Source: Chitinophaga sp. LS1 (GTDB lineage: Bacteria > Bacteroidota > Bacteroidia > Chitinophagales > Chitinophagaceae). From it: DNA of 64,000 nt. The position numbers and the translations under genes were made by a program. Shown here in pieces: positions 27,881 through 37,084 of this stretch. Position 1 is the first letter of the stretch. Every line of letters starts with the position of its first letter. A model generated the notes under the pieces. The model made no database searches. It saw only the letters and a list, made by a program, of their open reading frames with translations, and was not told the origin of the DNA. The DNA lies in NCBI RefSeq assembly GCF_034274695.1, contig NZ_CP128362.1:4404501-4468500 (forward strand), written 5' to 3'.

Positions 27881-28657
27881 ATGAAAAAAATTTCTATTCT
27901 GCTGTCGTTCGCAACTATATTATTCTCGGCCTGTAGCAAAGATGATGACAAAGACACCTCTGATACGCTGAATGGTCAGACTGTACTGACCTTCGACTCA
28001 AAGGTGGGTAGCGACGATTTTACTTTAAATAAGGATGTCACGATCAATGGCGCTACTTACAATTTCACGCAGCTGCGCTATTGGGTGAGTAATGTAACGC
28101 TTACCAATACTGATGGGAACACCTATAAAGTGCCTTCTTCTTATTACCTGCTGGAAGAGAATAATGCGATCGCTGTGCAGGACGGTAGTTTTGAATATCC
28201 TGCCACAAAAAGAGAAGATGTGACCATTAGCGATATTCCTGCCGGAACGTATAAGAGCATTACTTTTTCCATCGGTATAGACGCTGTATATAATGATAAT
28301 TTAAGTCTGCAGGCAGGCGAACTCTCCCAGTTAAACGGTATGACGAATGTATCCTGGATGTGGCACACCAGCTATATCTTCAGTTCCCTGAAAGGTACCC
28401 GTAACAGCACTGCTATAGCAGTAGAAACTGGTTTGAATACCAACTACCGTACGATCACCATTACGTTGCCCGGCAGTGTTACCATCAATGCCGCTTCCAC
28501 AACGAATATCAAATTTTCCGTGGATGTTACGAAGATCATTGACGGCCTGGATCTGGCAACCACTCCGACAATAGGCGCTTCAGTACCTGCCGTGATGACA
28601 CAGGTTGCAGACAACTACAGCACTAAGGCTATCACCGCCACCACTATTGCCAAATGA
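27881..28657 (+). CDS. MbnP-like lipoprotein 1
   Basis: Exported lipoprotein of 258 residues with lipobox FSAC (Cys18). The body matches the MbnP family: an LTFDSKVG first strand, YNFTQLRYWVSNVTL (the FxxLxYYVSN-type signature) and SWMWHTSYIF, where family members have WxWxSGYIF. MbnP proteins are periplasmic partners of the di-haem enzyme MbnH, which in methanotrophs oxidises an MbnP Trp to kynurenine and creates a copper site. The stop overlaps the ATG of the MbnH-like gene by four bases (ATGA). This copy has Thr-Ser where copies 2 and 3 have Ser-Gly, so it is the most divergent of the three. Confidence 0.85.
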   Translation: MKKISILLSFATILFSACSKDDDKDTSDTLNGQTVLTFDSKVGSDDFTLNKDVTINGATYNFTQLRYWVSNVTLTNTDGNTYKVPSSYYLLEENNAIAVQDGSFEYPATKREDVTISDIPAGTYKSITFSIGIDAVYNDNLSLQAGELSQLNGMTNVSWMWHTSYIFSSLKGTRNSTAIAVETGLNTNYRTITITLPGSVTINAASTTNIKFSVDVTKIIDGLDLATTPTIGASVPAVMTQVADNYSTKAITATTIAK

Positions 28658-29655
28658 GAATATTGATCTGCATATTTACACTGGCCATAATCGCCTGTTC
28701 AAAAACACAAAATACCCCGGCAGCTGTCATCAGCATTCCGGGGTATTTCCCTGCTTTGCCAGCTACACCAGACAATCCGCTGACTAAAGAGGGGATTGAA
28801 CTGGGACGCCTGTTGTTTTATGATACCCGGCTTTCCGGTAATAACAAACTATCCTGCGCCAGCTGTCATCAGCAAAACCTGGCATTTACTGACGGGGTTG
28901 CGCTGAGCGATATCGGCGTATCAGGCAAACAGCTTCACCGGTCAGCACCTGCACTCATTAACCTTGCCTGGGCCACGAACGGCCTGTTTTGGGAAGGAGG
29001 CTCTACCAACCTGGAATCGCAGGCCCTTGGCCCCCTTACCAGCGAAGATGAAATGCACCAGAACCTGTACGAACTCATTTCCGAATTGAATGAAGTACCG
29101 GAGTATGTGCGCCGGTTCAAATCAGCTTTCAATAGTGAAATTACAACCGCTAATATTCTGAAAGCACTGTCACAGTTTGAAAGAACACTAATCTCGGCTA
29201 ACTCTGCCTATGATCAACAGCAACTGAATATACAGGAGCAGAAAGGATTGACCTTGTTTAATAATCACTGCCGTTCCTGTCACAGCGGAGTACTCTTTAC
29301 TGACAATAGTTTTCATAATAATGGTATTGACAGCGATTTCTCCAGCGATGCACTGGAAGGAATTTACCAGGGCAGGTTCCGGATCACGTACGATTCTGCC
29401 GACCTTGGAAAATTCAAGACACCAACACTCAGAAACATCGCCCTTACGGCTCCTTATATGCACGATGGCCGCTTTGCAGACCTGTTTGCCGTATTACAAC
29501 ATTATAGCAATGGTATAAAGCATTCGCCAACTACCGATACTATTTTATTGAACAAAGAACCACTCAGCTCAGATGACCAGACTGCTATTATCGCATTCCT
29601 GCATACACTGACAGATACCGCCTTTATTCACAATACAGCTTTAAAACAACCATAA
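28654..29655 (+). CDS. MbnH-like di-haem cytochrome c peroxidase/MauG family lipoprotein 1
   Basis: Periplasmic di-haem enzyme of 333 residues with lipobox IIAC (Cys15). Haem-binding motifs are CASCH (68-72) and CRSCH (206-210). The KFKTPTLRNIALTAPYMHDG segment supplies the Met/Tyr region typical of CCP/MauG proteins. By family knowledge it uses peroxide to reach a high-valent di-haem state and oxidises a Trp of its MbnP partner; the partner should be the gene it overlaps. The MbnP2 gene begins one base after its stop. Confidence 0.9.
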   Translation: MRILICIFTLAIIACSKTQNTPAAVISIPGYFPALPATPDNPLTKEGIELGRLLFYDTRLSGNNKLSCASCHQQNLAFTDGVALSDIGVSGKQLHRSAPALINLAWATNGLFWEGGSTNLESQALGPLTSEDEMHQNLYELISELNEVPEYVRRFKSAFNSEITTANILKALSQFERTLISANSAYDQQQLNIQEQKGLTLFNNHCRSCHSGVLFTDNSFHNNGIDSDFSSDALEGIYQGRFRITYDSADLGKFKTPTLRNIALTAPYMHDGRFADLFAVLQHYSNGIKHSPTTDTILLNKEPLSSDDQTAIIAFLHTLTDTAFIHNTALKQP

Positions 29656-29656
29656 A

Positions 29657-30454
29657 ATGAAGCAGAAATTATTCTTACTGGCCCTTATCGCATTCACTGC
29701 CTGTAGCAAAGAAACCGTTACGCCGGATAGCAGTGTAAAAGGCACCCTCTCTATACAGTTTGACAACATTGCAGGAGATAGAAATCTTCAGCTGGGCACA
29801 GGTGTTTATACGAACGCCGCCGGAGAAAAATTCTCTGTGGATATTCTCAAATATTTTGTAAGCAATATCAGTGTAAAGAACAGTAGCGGTGAAACCTATA
29901 CCGTGCCACAGGATAGCAGTTATTTCCTCATCTCAGAAGAAGATGGCACAAGTCAGTTCGTAAAAGTCCATGTTCCCGAAGGAGAATATACCTCCCTCAC
30001 CTTTGTACTTGGGGTAGACAGCCTGCGCAGCACGATGGATATTTCTAAACGCACAGGTGTACTCGATCCTTCCGGCGGTATGGATGAGGGCATGTATTGG
30101 GGATGGAACAGCGGTTACATCTTCCTGAAAATGGAGGGAACTTCTGATGCAGCTCCGATCGATGCCAGTGGTCAGCATAAATTCCGTTACCATATCGGTG
30201 GTTTTGGTGGTTATAATGCTGTTACTTTCAATAACATTAAAACGATCACAGTAGACCTCACAGCTGCCGGTACTGCCAAAGTAGTAGATGGCCGTGTCCC
30301 TAACATTCACCTCATGGCAGATATACTCAAGGTCTTTAACGGCACCACCAATATCAGCCTTGCAGAATGGTCTACTATTATGGTCAGCGATTATAGTGTG
30401 AATGTGGCTAACAATTACCAGAAAATGTTTACACATGACCATACCGAAAATTAG
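29657..30454 (+). CDS. MbnP-like lipoprotein 2
   Basis: Second MbnP-family protein, 265 residues, lipobox FTAC (Cys16). Signatures: LSIQFDNIAGDRNLQLG, FSVDILKYFVSNISV and YWGWNSGYIFLKMEG with the WGW pair. The C-terminus ends in His-rich MFTHDHTEN. Its 3' end overlaps the next MbnH-like gene by 20 bases, so the pair is translationally coupled like pair 1. Confidence 0.88.
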   Translation: MKQKLFLLALIAFTACSKETVTPDSSVKGTLSIQFDNIAGDRNLQLGTGVYTNAAGEKFSVDILKYFVSNISVKNSSGETYTVPQDSSYFLISEEDGTSQFVKVHVPEGEYTSLTFVLGVDSLRSTMDISKRTGVLDPSGGMDEGMYWGWNSGYIFLKMEGTSDAAPIDASGQHKFRYHIGGFGGYNAVTFNNIKTITVDLTAAGTAKVVDGRVPNIHLMADILKVFNGTTNISLAEWSTIMVSDYSVNVANNYQKMFTHDHTEN

Positions 30455-31484
30455 CCTTAAATACCGGCTCTTACTGGCGTTTGTGGTCTTCCTGTACGCC
30501 TGTGACAAAAAAGACGAAATTTCGGCCTTTATAGGCTTTGAACAGCCAGCCAATTTCCCGGAGCCTGTATACAACCTTGCCAATAATACAATCACCGAAG
30601 ATGGGTTCATTCTCGGCCGTAAACTATTTTATGATGCGCGCCTGTCCCGGAATAATACTATCTCCTGTGGTTTCTGTCATTTACAAACATCTGCCTTCAC
30701 CCACCACGGTCATGATGTAAGTCATGGTATTGACGATCGCCTGGGCAAGAGAAATGCGCCTCCCATCATGAACCTTGCATGGAATACTTCATTCATGTGG
30801 GACGGTGGGGTATTTGACCTGGATCTTCAACCCATCGCACCTATCACCAACGAGGTAGAAATGGATGAAACTGTGGAAAATGTCATGAATAAACTCAGAG
30901 CTACTTCAGAATACCCGGCGCTGTTTAAAAATGCTTATGGCAGTGAAGAGATCACTACCTCCCGGTTGATGAAAGCCTTTTCGCAGTTCATGGTGATGCT
31001 GGTGAGCAACCATTCCAGATACGACTCTGTACAAAATGGATGGGGAGCTACTTACACTGCGGACGAACAGAAAGGCTATGTGCTATTTGAACAGAAATGC
31101 AGCAGCTGTCATCCTGCACCACTGTTCACTGATTATAGCTTCAGGAACAATGGTATCGGGGTAGGTCCGAACAATGACCAGGGCAGGTACGATGTGACTG
31201 TAAATGCTGCTGATATGTACAAATTTAAGGTGCCCAGCCTCCGTAATCTTGGCTATACGGCGCCTTATATGCATGACGGCAGGTTTTACACACTGGCTGG
31301 TGTATTAGAGCATTACAACAGCGAAGTGCAGGATATGACGACCCTCGACCCTTTGCTAAAACAAAATGGTGTTTTGGGGATACCGCTCACCGCAGATGAG
31401 AAAACTTACCTGCTGGCATTCCTGAATACCCTCAACGATAAAACATTTATCACAGATAAACGATTCTCAGAAGAATCACAGTAA
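30435..31484 (+). CDS. MbnH-like di-haem cytochrome c peroxidase/MauG family lipoprotein 2
   Basis: From ATG 30435 the protein has 349 residues with lipobox LYAC near residue 20; an earlier in-frame ATG (30402) would place 11 residues before the signal peptide. Haem motifs are CGFCH (78-82) and CSSCH (222-226). The KFKVPSLRNLGYTAPYMHDG segment matches copy 1. It is a paralogue of the enzyme at 28654, presumably matched to MbnP2, which it overlaps. The barrel gene starts 2 bases after its stop. Confidence 0.9.
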   Translation: MTIPKISLKYRLLLAFVVFLYACDKKDEISAFIGFEQPANFPEPVYNLANNTITEDGFILGRKLFYDARLSRNNTISCGFCHLQTSAFTHHGHDVSHGIDDRLGKRNAPPIMNLAWNTSFMWDGGVFDLDLQPIAPITNEVEMDETVENVMNKLRATSEYPALFKNAYGSEEITTSRLMKAFSQFMVMLVSNHSRYDSVQNGWGATYTADEQKGYVLFEQKCSSCHPAPLFTDYSFRNNGIGVGPNNDQGRYDVTVNAADMYKFKVPSLRNLGYTAPYMHDGRFYTLAGVLEHYNSEVQDMTTLDPLLKQNGVLGIPLTADEKTYLLAFLNTLNDKTFITDKRFSEESQ

Positions 31485-31486
31485 TT

Positions 31487-32413
31487 ATGAAAAAGAAACT
31501 GACGCTGCTGGTAATATTGTTAATGGCATCATACATAGTACGTGCCTGTGACATCTGCGGATGCGGTGTGGGCAGTTATTATATAGGCATTCTACCCGAC
31601 TTTAAAAAACGTTTTCTGGGCTTACGTTACCAATATAAAACCCTACGGTCTCATCTTGGCGTGGGGGGAACCACTTCTTACCTCACCACAGATGAAACCT
31701 ACCAGACAGCAGAGCTGTGGGGTGGCTGGAACATTGGTAAACGGTTCCGGGTATTGGGATTTGTGCCGGTTAATTTTAATAGCAGGGAAAATCAGGGTGT
31801 AACTATGCACCGTTCAGGTATTGGTGACATTGCCGTAGTCGGCTATTATCAACTGTTAGATACCCGGACCACCACCGGTAATGACCAGCTACTGGTACAA
31901 TCCCTTTGGGTGGGCGCAGGTATCAAAGTGCCTACCGGAAAATATGAATCGACAGAACATGAAGAGAATGAAAATACACCGAATAACTTCCAGTTAGGCA
32001 CAGCCAGCACCGACTTCTCAGTACATCTGATGTATGATGTACGACTTATGGACTTTGGGGTAAATATGAACCTGAGTTATAAAATGAACACCAGTAACAA
32101 GTATGATTACCGGTATGGTAATAAGTTCAGCAGCAATATTCTGGCTTATTATAAATTCAGGATCAATAATAAAGTATCTATCGCTCCAAACGCCGGTATA
32201 CTCTATGAGACCGCCGTCAAAGACACAGAAAATAAAAAATATACCATCGATCAGTCCGGAGGTTATTCATTGATGGGGACCATTGGTGGAGAGGCAACAT
32301 TTGGCCGTATATCGGCAGGCGCTAACTTTCAGCCGGTGATTTCTCAGCACCTGGCTAACCTGCAGGTAAAAGCGGGTAACCGTGCGATGGTACATGTGAC
32401 ATATTTGTTTTAA
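31487..32413 (+). CDS. outer-membrane barrel protein with N-terminal CDICGCG motif
   Basis: Protein of 308 residues: signal peptide (1-20), then a mature N-terminus beginning CDICGCGVGSYYIG, followed by a beta-barrel of about 12 strands ending in Phe. The first mature residue would be Cys21, but the residues before it (VRA) are a poor lipobox. Three Cys within seven residues could bind metal. I recall related proteins annotated only as 'transporter' beside MbnP/MbnH genes in Bacteroidota. Position in the operon suggests metal movement across the outer membrane. Confidence 0.75.
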   Translation: MKKKLTLLVILLMASYIVRACDICGCGVGSYYIGILPDFKKRFLGLRYQYKTLRSHLGVGGTTSYLTTDETYQTAELWGGWNIGKRFRVLGFVPVNFNSRENQGVTMHRSGIGDIAVVGYYQLLDTRTTTGNDQLLVQSLWVGAGIKVPTGKYESTEHEENENTPNNFQLGTASTDFSVHLMYDVRLMDFGVNMNLSYKMNTSNKYDYRYGNKFSSNILAYYKFRINNKVSIAPNAGILYETAVKDTENKKYTIDQSGGYSLMGTIGGEATFGRISAGANFQPVISQHLANLQVKAGNRAMVHVTYLF

Positions 32414-32429
32414 ATAAAAATTGGGAATC

Positions 32430-34769
32430 ATGTTGAAATTGTTCAGAGAAGCATTGCTAACTGTGATGTTGTTGCTGTTTTGTGCAAATGCACAGGGCAT
32501 TGTAGTTACAGGCACTATCAAAGGGAAGGTGTTATCATCAGATGGTCAGCCAGCAGAAGGTGTCAGTATCATTGCAAAAGACACAAAATTTATGACCATT
32601 ACCTCTGAGGAGGGCTACTTTGAGTTAAAATTACCTGCGGGTAATTACGAAATTATTTTTTCTTACATCGGTATCAAGCCTGTACACCGGCAGGTACAGG
32701 TGACAGCCGGAAAAACGACGGCACTATCTGTCGTAACACTCGACCAGTCTGCCGCACAACTACAGGAAATCACAGTCAACAGCGCGAGGCAAAACAAATT
32801 TTACAAAAAGGAGTCTCCTTATGTGGCCAAAATGCCGCTGGAAAATTTAAAAAATCCACAGGTGTATGCTACGATCTCCAAAGAGCTGATGGTGGAACAG
32901 GTCACCACTGATTTTGCAGGAGCCATGCGCAATGCACCCGGAGCTGCGCCCGGTGCCAGGGTCGATAACGGTAGAAACGTATATATGCTCAGGGGATTTG
33001 CCGAATCAGGATATATCCGCAATGGTATTACAAGTCCTTTGTACATGGATATAGACCCTGCTAACCTGGAACGGGTAGAGGTCATTAAAGGTCCTTCAGG
33101 AACTTTATACGGCAGTAGCCTGATCTCTTATGGAGGATTGGTGAACAGGGTTACAAAACGCCCTTTTAAAGCCTTTGGCGGCGAAGTAAGTTATACCAAC
33201 GGCGGATTTGGACTGAATCGTTTCACTGCCGATCTGAATACGCCAGTCAACAAAGATTCCAGCCTGCTGCTCAGGATAAATGCAGCAGCACACAGGGAAG
33301 AATCTTTCCAGGATTATGGGTATGCCCATAATTACCTGGTCAATCCTGTTATCTCGTACAAGGTGAATGATCGCACGACGATTATACTGGAAGCTGAATA
33401 TTACCACCGCAATGCCACACAGGTTCCCCTGTATAATATTATTTCAGGTTCCGGCGTCACGGACGTACGGCAGCTGAACAGCATTTATAAAAGATCTTTC
33501 TTTACCAACGAAGCTTATATGGAAGGAGGGGCGGTAAGCTACTATGGACAGATCAATTATCGTATCAATGATAACTGGACATCGCAAACCAACGTATCCT
33601 GGGCCAATAATAAGTACGACCGGCTGGCCTTTACTCCATATGTCATGAACGATAGCATGATCCAGCGCAGAACGGGTAAGATCAATTACGACACCAAAGC
33701 AATGGATATTCAGCAGAACTTCACAGGTAATTTTTATACAGGAAGTATCCGGCACCGCGTATTATTGGGATTGGATGTGCTGCAGCGCCAGTATTTCCTT
33801 TATAACAACGCCAGCAAAGGTATTTATGATACTGTCAATTTCCGAAAAGCAGCGACGCCGTATGTGAACAGGGAACAGTTACTCGCAGTGGCAAAAGGGC
33901 TGGCCGTATCCCCCTCTGCTAATAAAACCAATGTTTACGCAGCATATGCATCTGATGTCATAGAATTAACTTCCCGTTTAGATGTGATGTTAAGTTTGCG
34001 ATATGATTATTACGACAACCGTGGTTCCTATAAGTCTACTACAGGGGCTACTACAGGCGCCTATCATCAGGGTGCATGGTCTCCTAAACTGGGTATTGTG
34101 TACCAGGTGGTAAAAGATCAGTTGTCATTATTCGCCAATTATATGAATGGCTTTACCAACCAGACGGGAGAAGATGCCAATGGTAAAGCGTTCAAGCCGG
34201 AACAGGCCAATCAGTGGGAGGGAGGTATAAAGGCAGAACTGTTCGAAAAAAAGCTGACTGCCAGCATTAGTTATTATGATATTGAGGTTAAAAATGTGTT
34301 GCGTACCAACCTGGAACAACCAGACTTCTCTATCCAGGATGGCACCCAGCGTAGCAAAGGGGCTGAAATAGAGATGATCGCGACTCCTGCCAGAGGATTG
34401 AATTTCGTAGCTGGTTATGGTTACAATGACAGCCGTTATACAGCAGCTGATGCGGATATAGAAGGTCATCGTCCGGCCAATGTACCTTTCAATGTAGCAA
34501 ACTGCTGGGTCAGTTATACATTACAGCAGGGCGCTGCAGCCGGCCTTGGCGCCGGATTGGGTGCCAACTACTATGGTCAGACCTTTTATGACGACGCCAA
34601 TAGCCTGAACGTACCGGCAGCTACAATCCTGAATGCATCTGTTTTTTACAACAGATCCAGGTACCGTATCGCGCTGAAAGCTGATAATCTGACAGACAAA
34701 CGTTACTGGCTGAGTTTATCACCGCAAATGCCTTTGCGCATATCAGGTTCACTGGCATTAAAATTTTAA
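32430..34769 (+). CDS. TonB-dependent receptor with carboxypeptidase-regulatory domain
   Basis: Outer-membrane receptor of 779 residues from ATG 32430 (an in-frame TTG three codons earlier is unlikely). Signal peptide, CarboxypepD_reg-like domain (about 28-105; IKGKVLSSDGQPAEGVSI), plug (about 130-235; YMLRGFAESGYIRNGITSP, LERVEVIKGPSGTLYGSS) and a 22-strand barrel ending LALKF. The plug resembles ferric-siderophore receptors. It lies between the CDICGCG barrel (16 bases) and a PepSY protein (3 bases), so it belongs to the MbnP/MbnH transcript. Confidence 0.92.
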   Translation: MLKLFREALLTVMLLLFCANAQGIVVTGTIKGKVLSSDGQPAEGVSIIAKDTKFMTITSEEGYFELKLPAGNYEIIFSYIGIKPVHRQVQVTAGKTTALSVVTLDQSAAQLQEITVNSARQNKFYKKESPYVAKMPLENLKNPQVYATISKELMVEQVTTDFAGAMRNAPGAAPGARVDNGRNVYMLRGFAESGYIRNGITSPLYMDIDPANLERVEVIKGPSGTLYGSSLISYGGLVNRVTKRPFKAFGGEVSYTNGGFGLNRFTADLNTPVNKDSSLLLRINAAAHREESFQDYGYAHNYLVNPVISYKVNDRTTIILEAEYYHRNATQVPLYNIISGSGVTDVRQLNSIYKRSFFTNEAYMEGGAVSYYGQINYRINDNWTSQTNVSWANNKYDRLAFTPYVMNDSMIQRRTGKINYDTKAMDIQQNFTGNFYTGSIRHRVLLGLDVLQRQYFLYNNASKGIYDTVNFRKAATPYVNREQLLAVAKGLAVSPSANKTNVYAAYASDVIELTSRLDVMLSLRYDYYDNRGSYKSTTGATTGAYHQGAWSPKLGIVYQVVKDQLSLFANYMNGFTNQTGEDANGKAFKPEQANQWEGGIKAELFEKKLTASISYYDIEVKNVLRTNLEQPDFSIQDGTQRSKGAEIEMIATPARGLNFVAGYGYNDSRYTAADADIEGHRPANVPFNVANCWVSYTLQQGAAAGLGAGLGANYYGQTFYDDANSLNVPAATILNASVFYNRSRYRIALKADNLTDKRYWLSLSPQMPLRISGSLALKF

Positions 34770-34772
34770 ACC

Positions 34773-35882
34773 ATGATCAGAAAGCTGCATTTATGGCTGG
34801 GCCTGGTTTCGGGAATAGTTGTTTTCATTGTCAGTGTTACAGGTTGCATACTTGTATTTGAAGATGAGATAAGGTATGCTACCAATCCTTATCTCCAAAA
34901 TATTACTTCTGCCGGCTCCTTATTACCCCCTTCCGTACTGGCTGAAAAGGCGCGTGCAGCCCATGGGCAAAAGGCGGCCTACATTACCTGGGAGGGTGTT
35001 CAACATCCGGTAGCAGTCAATATGCAGGGTGCGAAAAAGCGCTCGGAATCAGAAGTGGTATACCTCGATCCCCATACCGGTAAGGTATTGGGTATTATGG
35101 ATATGAAAAAGGACTTTTTTCGCTTTATCCTGAAAGGACACTATTACCTATGGTTGCCTGAAAATATTGGTAAAGTGATTGTCCCTGCTGCCGTTTTAAT
35201 GTTCCTGTTCCTGCTTATCACTGGCACTATATTATGGTGGCCTAAAAAAAGGAACCAGCTGCTTGCGGGTTTAACCATCCGATGGACAGCCAGGTGGAGA
35301 AGGGTCAATTATGACCTGCACAATGTGCTGGGTTTTTACAGCGTCCTGTTTTTATTGATCATTTGTCTGACCGGTCTTGTATTCGGTTATCAATGGTTTG
35401 CCAGATCAGTATATTTCATAAGTTCTGGTGGTCGTAAAATGGTCATGACGCATAAAGGGAAATCCGGGAAGCCAATGCCGGTTGAAAATATGGTCGATAG
35501 TATCTGGATGCGTCAGATGGCACAGGTGCCTTTAAATGAATCCAACAGTGTAGTGATCTACTTTCCTGTGAAACGGGAGGATGTAATCACGTTGTATTTT
35601 AACCCTGATCATACCACCCGTTACAGGCGCGATACCAGGTACTTTGATCAGTATTCAGGTAAAGAAGTAAACGGGAAGGGAAGTGGTTTTGGCAATGGTT
35701 TATATGCCTATGCAACTCCGGCAGATAAGATCAAACGGATGAATTTTGACATGCATGTGGGTGCTATAGGTGGGCTTCCCGGAAAGGTGATCGCTTTTCT
35801 TGCGTCTCTCTTTGCCGCCAGTCTGCCAGTTACTGGCACACTCATATGGTTAGGCCGGAAATTTAAATCTAAAAAAAGATAG
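34773..35882 (+). CDS. PepSY-associated TM helix protein
   Basis: Inner-membrane protein of 369 residues with four helices (about 9-31, 133-152, 188-208, 337-358) and PepSY domains in the periplasmic loops. It begins with the family hallmark RKLHLWLGLVSGIVVF and has conserved His residues in FILKGHYYLWLP and LHNVLGFY. Such proteins (FoxB/PiuB-like) accompany TonB siderophore receptors and are thought to reduce or release the imported metal. It sits 3 bases after the TonB receptor and 1 base before MbnP3. Confidence 0.9.
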   Translation: MIRKLHLWLGLVSGIVVFIVSVTGCILVFEDEIRYATNPYLQNITSAGSLLPPSVLAEKARAAHGQKAAYITWEGVQHPVAVNMQGAKKRSESEVVYLDPHTGKVLGIMDMKKDFFRFILKGHYYLWLPENIGKVIVPAAVLMFLFLLITGTILWWPKKRNQLLAGLTIRWTARWRRVNYDLHNVLGFYSVLFLLIICLTGLVFGYQWFARSVYFISSGGRKMVMTHKGKSGKPMPVENMVDSIWMRQMAQVPLNESNSVVIYFPVKREDVITLYFNPDHTTRYRRDTRYFDQYSGKEVNGKGSGFGNGLYAYATPADKIKRMNFDMHVGAIGGLPGKVIAFLASLFAASLPVTGTLIWLGRKFKSKKR

Positions 35883-35883
35883 T

Positions 35884-36597
35884 ATGAAACGTTTATTCAT
35901 TTTAATTGTTTTATTGGCTGTGCAGTTTAGTGGATATTCAACGCATGCAAAAAGGACAATGACTATTTCCTTTAAGCATATGATTAATGGTGTGCCACTG
36001 GTATTGAACAATAAAAAATATCGCAACGAACATGGCGACACCTTTACTGTGTCAAAATTGAAATATTATGTAAGCAATTTTAGTATGGTCACAGCTAATG
36101 GTCATGAGATCACATTGCCGGCAGCCTATTACCTGGTCAATGCTGAAGATAACAGCAGTACCAGCATCACAATTGCAGATTTTCCCAAAGAAAAAATCGC
36201 CAGCATTAAATTTATTCTTGGAGTAGATAGTGCCCGCAATGTATCGGGTGCACAAACCGGGGCGCTTGATCCTGCTAATAAAATGTTCTGGACCTGGAAT
36301 AGTGGTTATATTTTCCTGAAACTGGAAGGTACTTCACCGCAGTCGCCTACAGGGAAAATATCATTTGATATAGGTGGAATTAAAGCTGCAGCAAATTCTA
36401 TCCGTGTGCAGGAGGTAAAGATACCGGCCGGAAAATCGGATAATGGGAAGATCACTTTAAAGGCTGATCTTGCGGACCTTTTCAGGGGTAAAGAGACGAT
36501 TGATTTTTCTGCAATATATAAGGTGATGGGTGGTGCTAAATCGGTGAAAATTGCGGATAACTATGGTGTGAGTTTATTTTCTTTTTACGGGATCTAA
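35884..36597 (+). CDS. MbnP-like protein 3 (non-lipidated)
   Basis: Third MbnP-family protein, 237 residues. The signal peptide (MKRLFILIVLLAVQFSGYSTHA) has no lipobox, so unlike copies 1 and 2 it should be soluble in the periplasm. It keeps FTVSKLKYYVSNFSM and FWTWNSGYIFLKLEG with the WTW pair. No MbnH gene is directly beside it; it would have to use the two encoded upstream. It is the last gene of the operon; no clear terminator follows. Confidence 0.87.
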   Translation: MKRLFILIVLLAVQFSGYSTHAKRTMTISFKHMINGVPLVLNNKKYRNEHGDTFTVSKLKYYVSNFSMVTANGHEITLPAAYYLVNAEDNSSTSITIADFPKEKIASIKFILGVDSARNVSGAQTGALDPANKMFWTWNSGYIFLKLEGTSPQSPTGKISFDIGGIKAAANSIRVQEVKIPAGKSDNGKITLKADLADLFRGKETIDFSAIYKVMGGAKSVKIADNYGVSLFSFYGI

Positions 36598-36641
36598 AGT
36601 AGATATTGAGAATAGCGTTGTTTGATGAATAATTAATCCTT

Positions 36642-36819
36642 TCAGCGCCTTGGTTTGCTGGTCCATCTCAACACCTTTGCCATATTGTGTACTTCCTGTA
36701 TCGTATAAGTAGGATTCGCCGGATCGGTCCGGATCGTATTTTTACCTTAATATCCAAATAACTGATGGGTACCGCTCAGCATATCTTTGGCCAGATCTGC
36801 ATGATAGATGAGTTTGGGG
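36642..36819 (-). pseudogene. possible decayed coding fragment
   Basis: On the minus strand two adjacent frames give protein-like stretches: KLIYHADLAKDMLSGTHQLF up to a TAA, then NTIRTDPANPTYTIQEVHNM...RWTSKPRR to a TGA at 36644-36642. One frameshift would join them. I do not recognise the product. The rest of 36598-36960 shows nothing else. Confidence 0.3.
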
Positions 36820-36975
36820 AAGATTAAGAATGCTTAGGTATACGAATTGAGTGGTCAACTTAGATGATGTTCTCCTAATGAAGATAGCTTTTTAGTATAA
36901 ATTGTTGTTGTTTTTTTAAAGAGTTGAAAATCAAGGTGTATTGCGTGTTTGACTTGTTCAATCCAAGTAAATAAA

Positions 36976-37015
36976 GGGTCGGAGTGTTCGATTATCGTCC
37001 CGCCAACGACCCACC
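36976..37015 (+). other. possible tRNA 3'-end remnant
   Basis: GGGTCG (36976-36981) and CGACCC followed by ACC (37007-37015) form an acceptor-like pairing around TGTTCGATTAT, a T-loop-like core. An intact cloverleaf cannot be folded. The terminator directly downstream resembles those after both tRNA-His genes, which is why I suspect a tRNA scar. Weak evidence. Confidence 0.25.
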
Positions 37016-37021
37016 TTGTAG

Positions 37022-37055
37022 AAAAGGACTTCTGAATAAGGAGTCCTTTTCTATT
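37022..37055. terminator. terminator, possibly bidirectional
   Basis: AAAAGGACT / AGTCCTTTT (9 bp) with an 11-base loop. It resembles the tRNA-His terminator at 19856. It lies 35 bases beyond the 3' end of the AraC-type gene and could serve it on the minus strand. Confidence 0.7.
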
Positions 37056-37084
37056 TATTATTATTTACTACAGGGTTAAAATAA

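Noticed and set aside
27019..36600. Methanobactin operon
   Set aside because: MbnP, MbnH and TonB genes are present, but no MbnB/MbnC homologues or Cys-containing precursor peptide were found.
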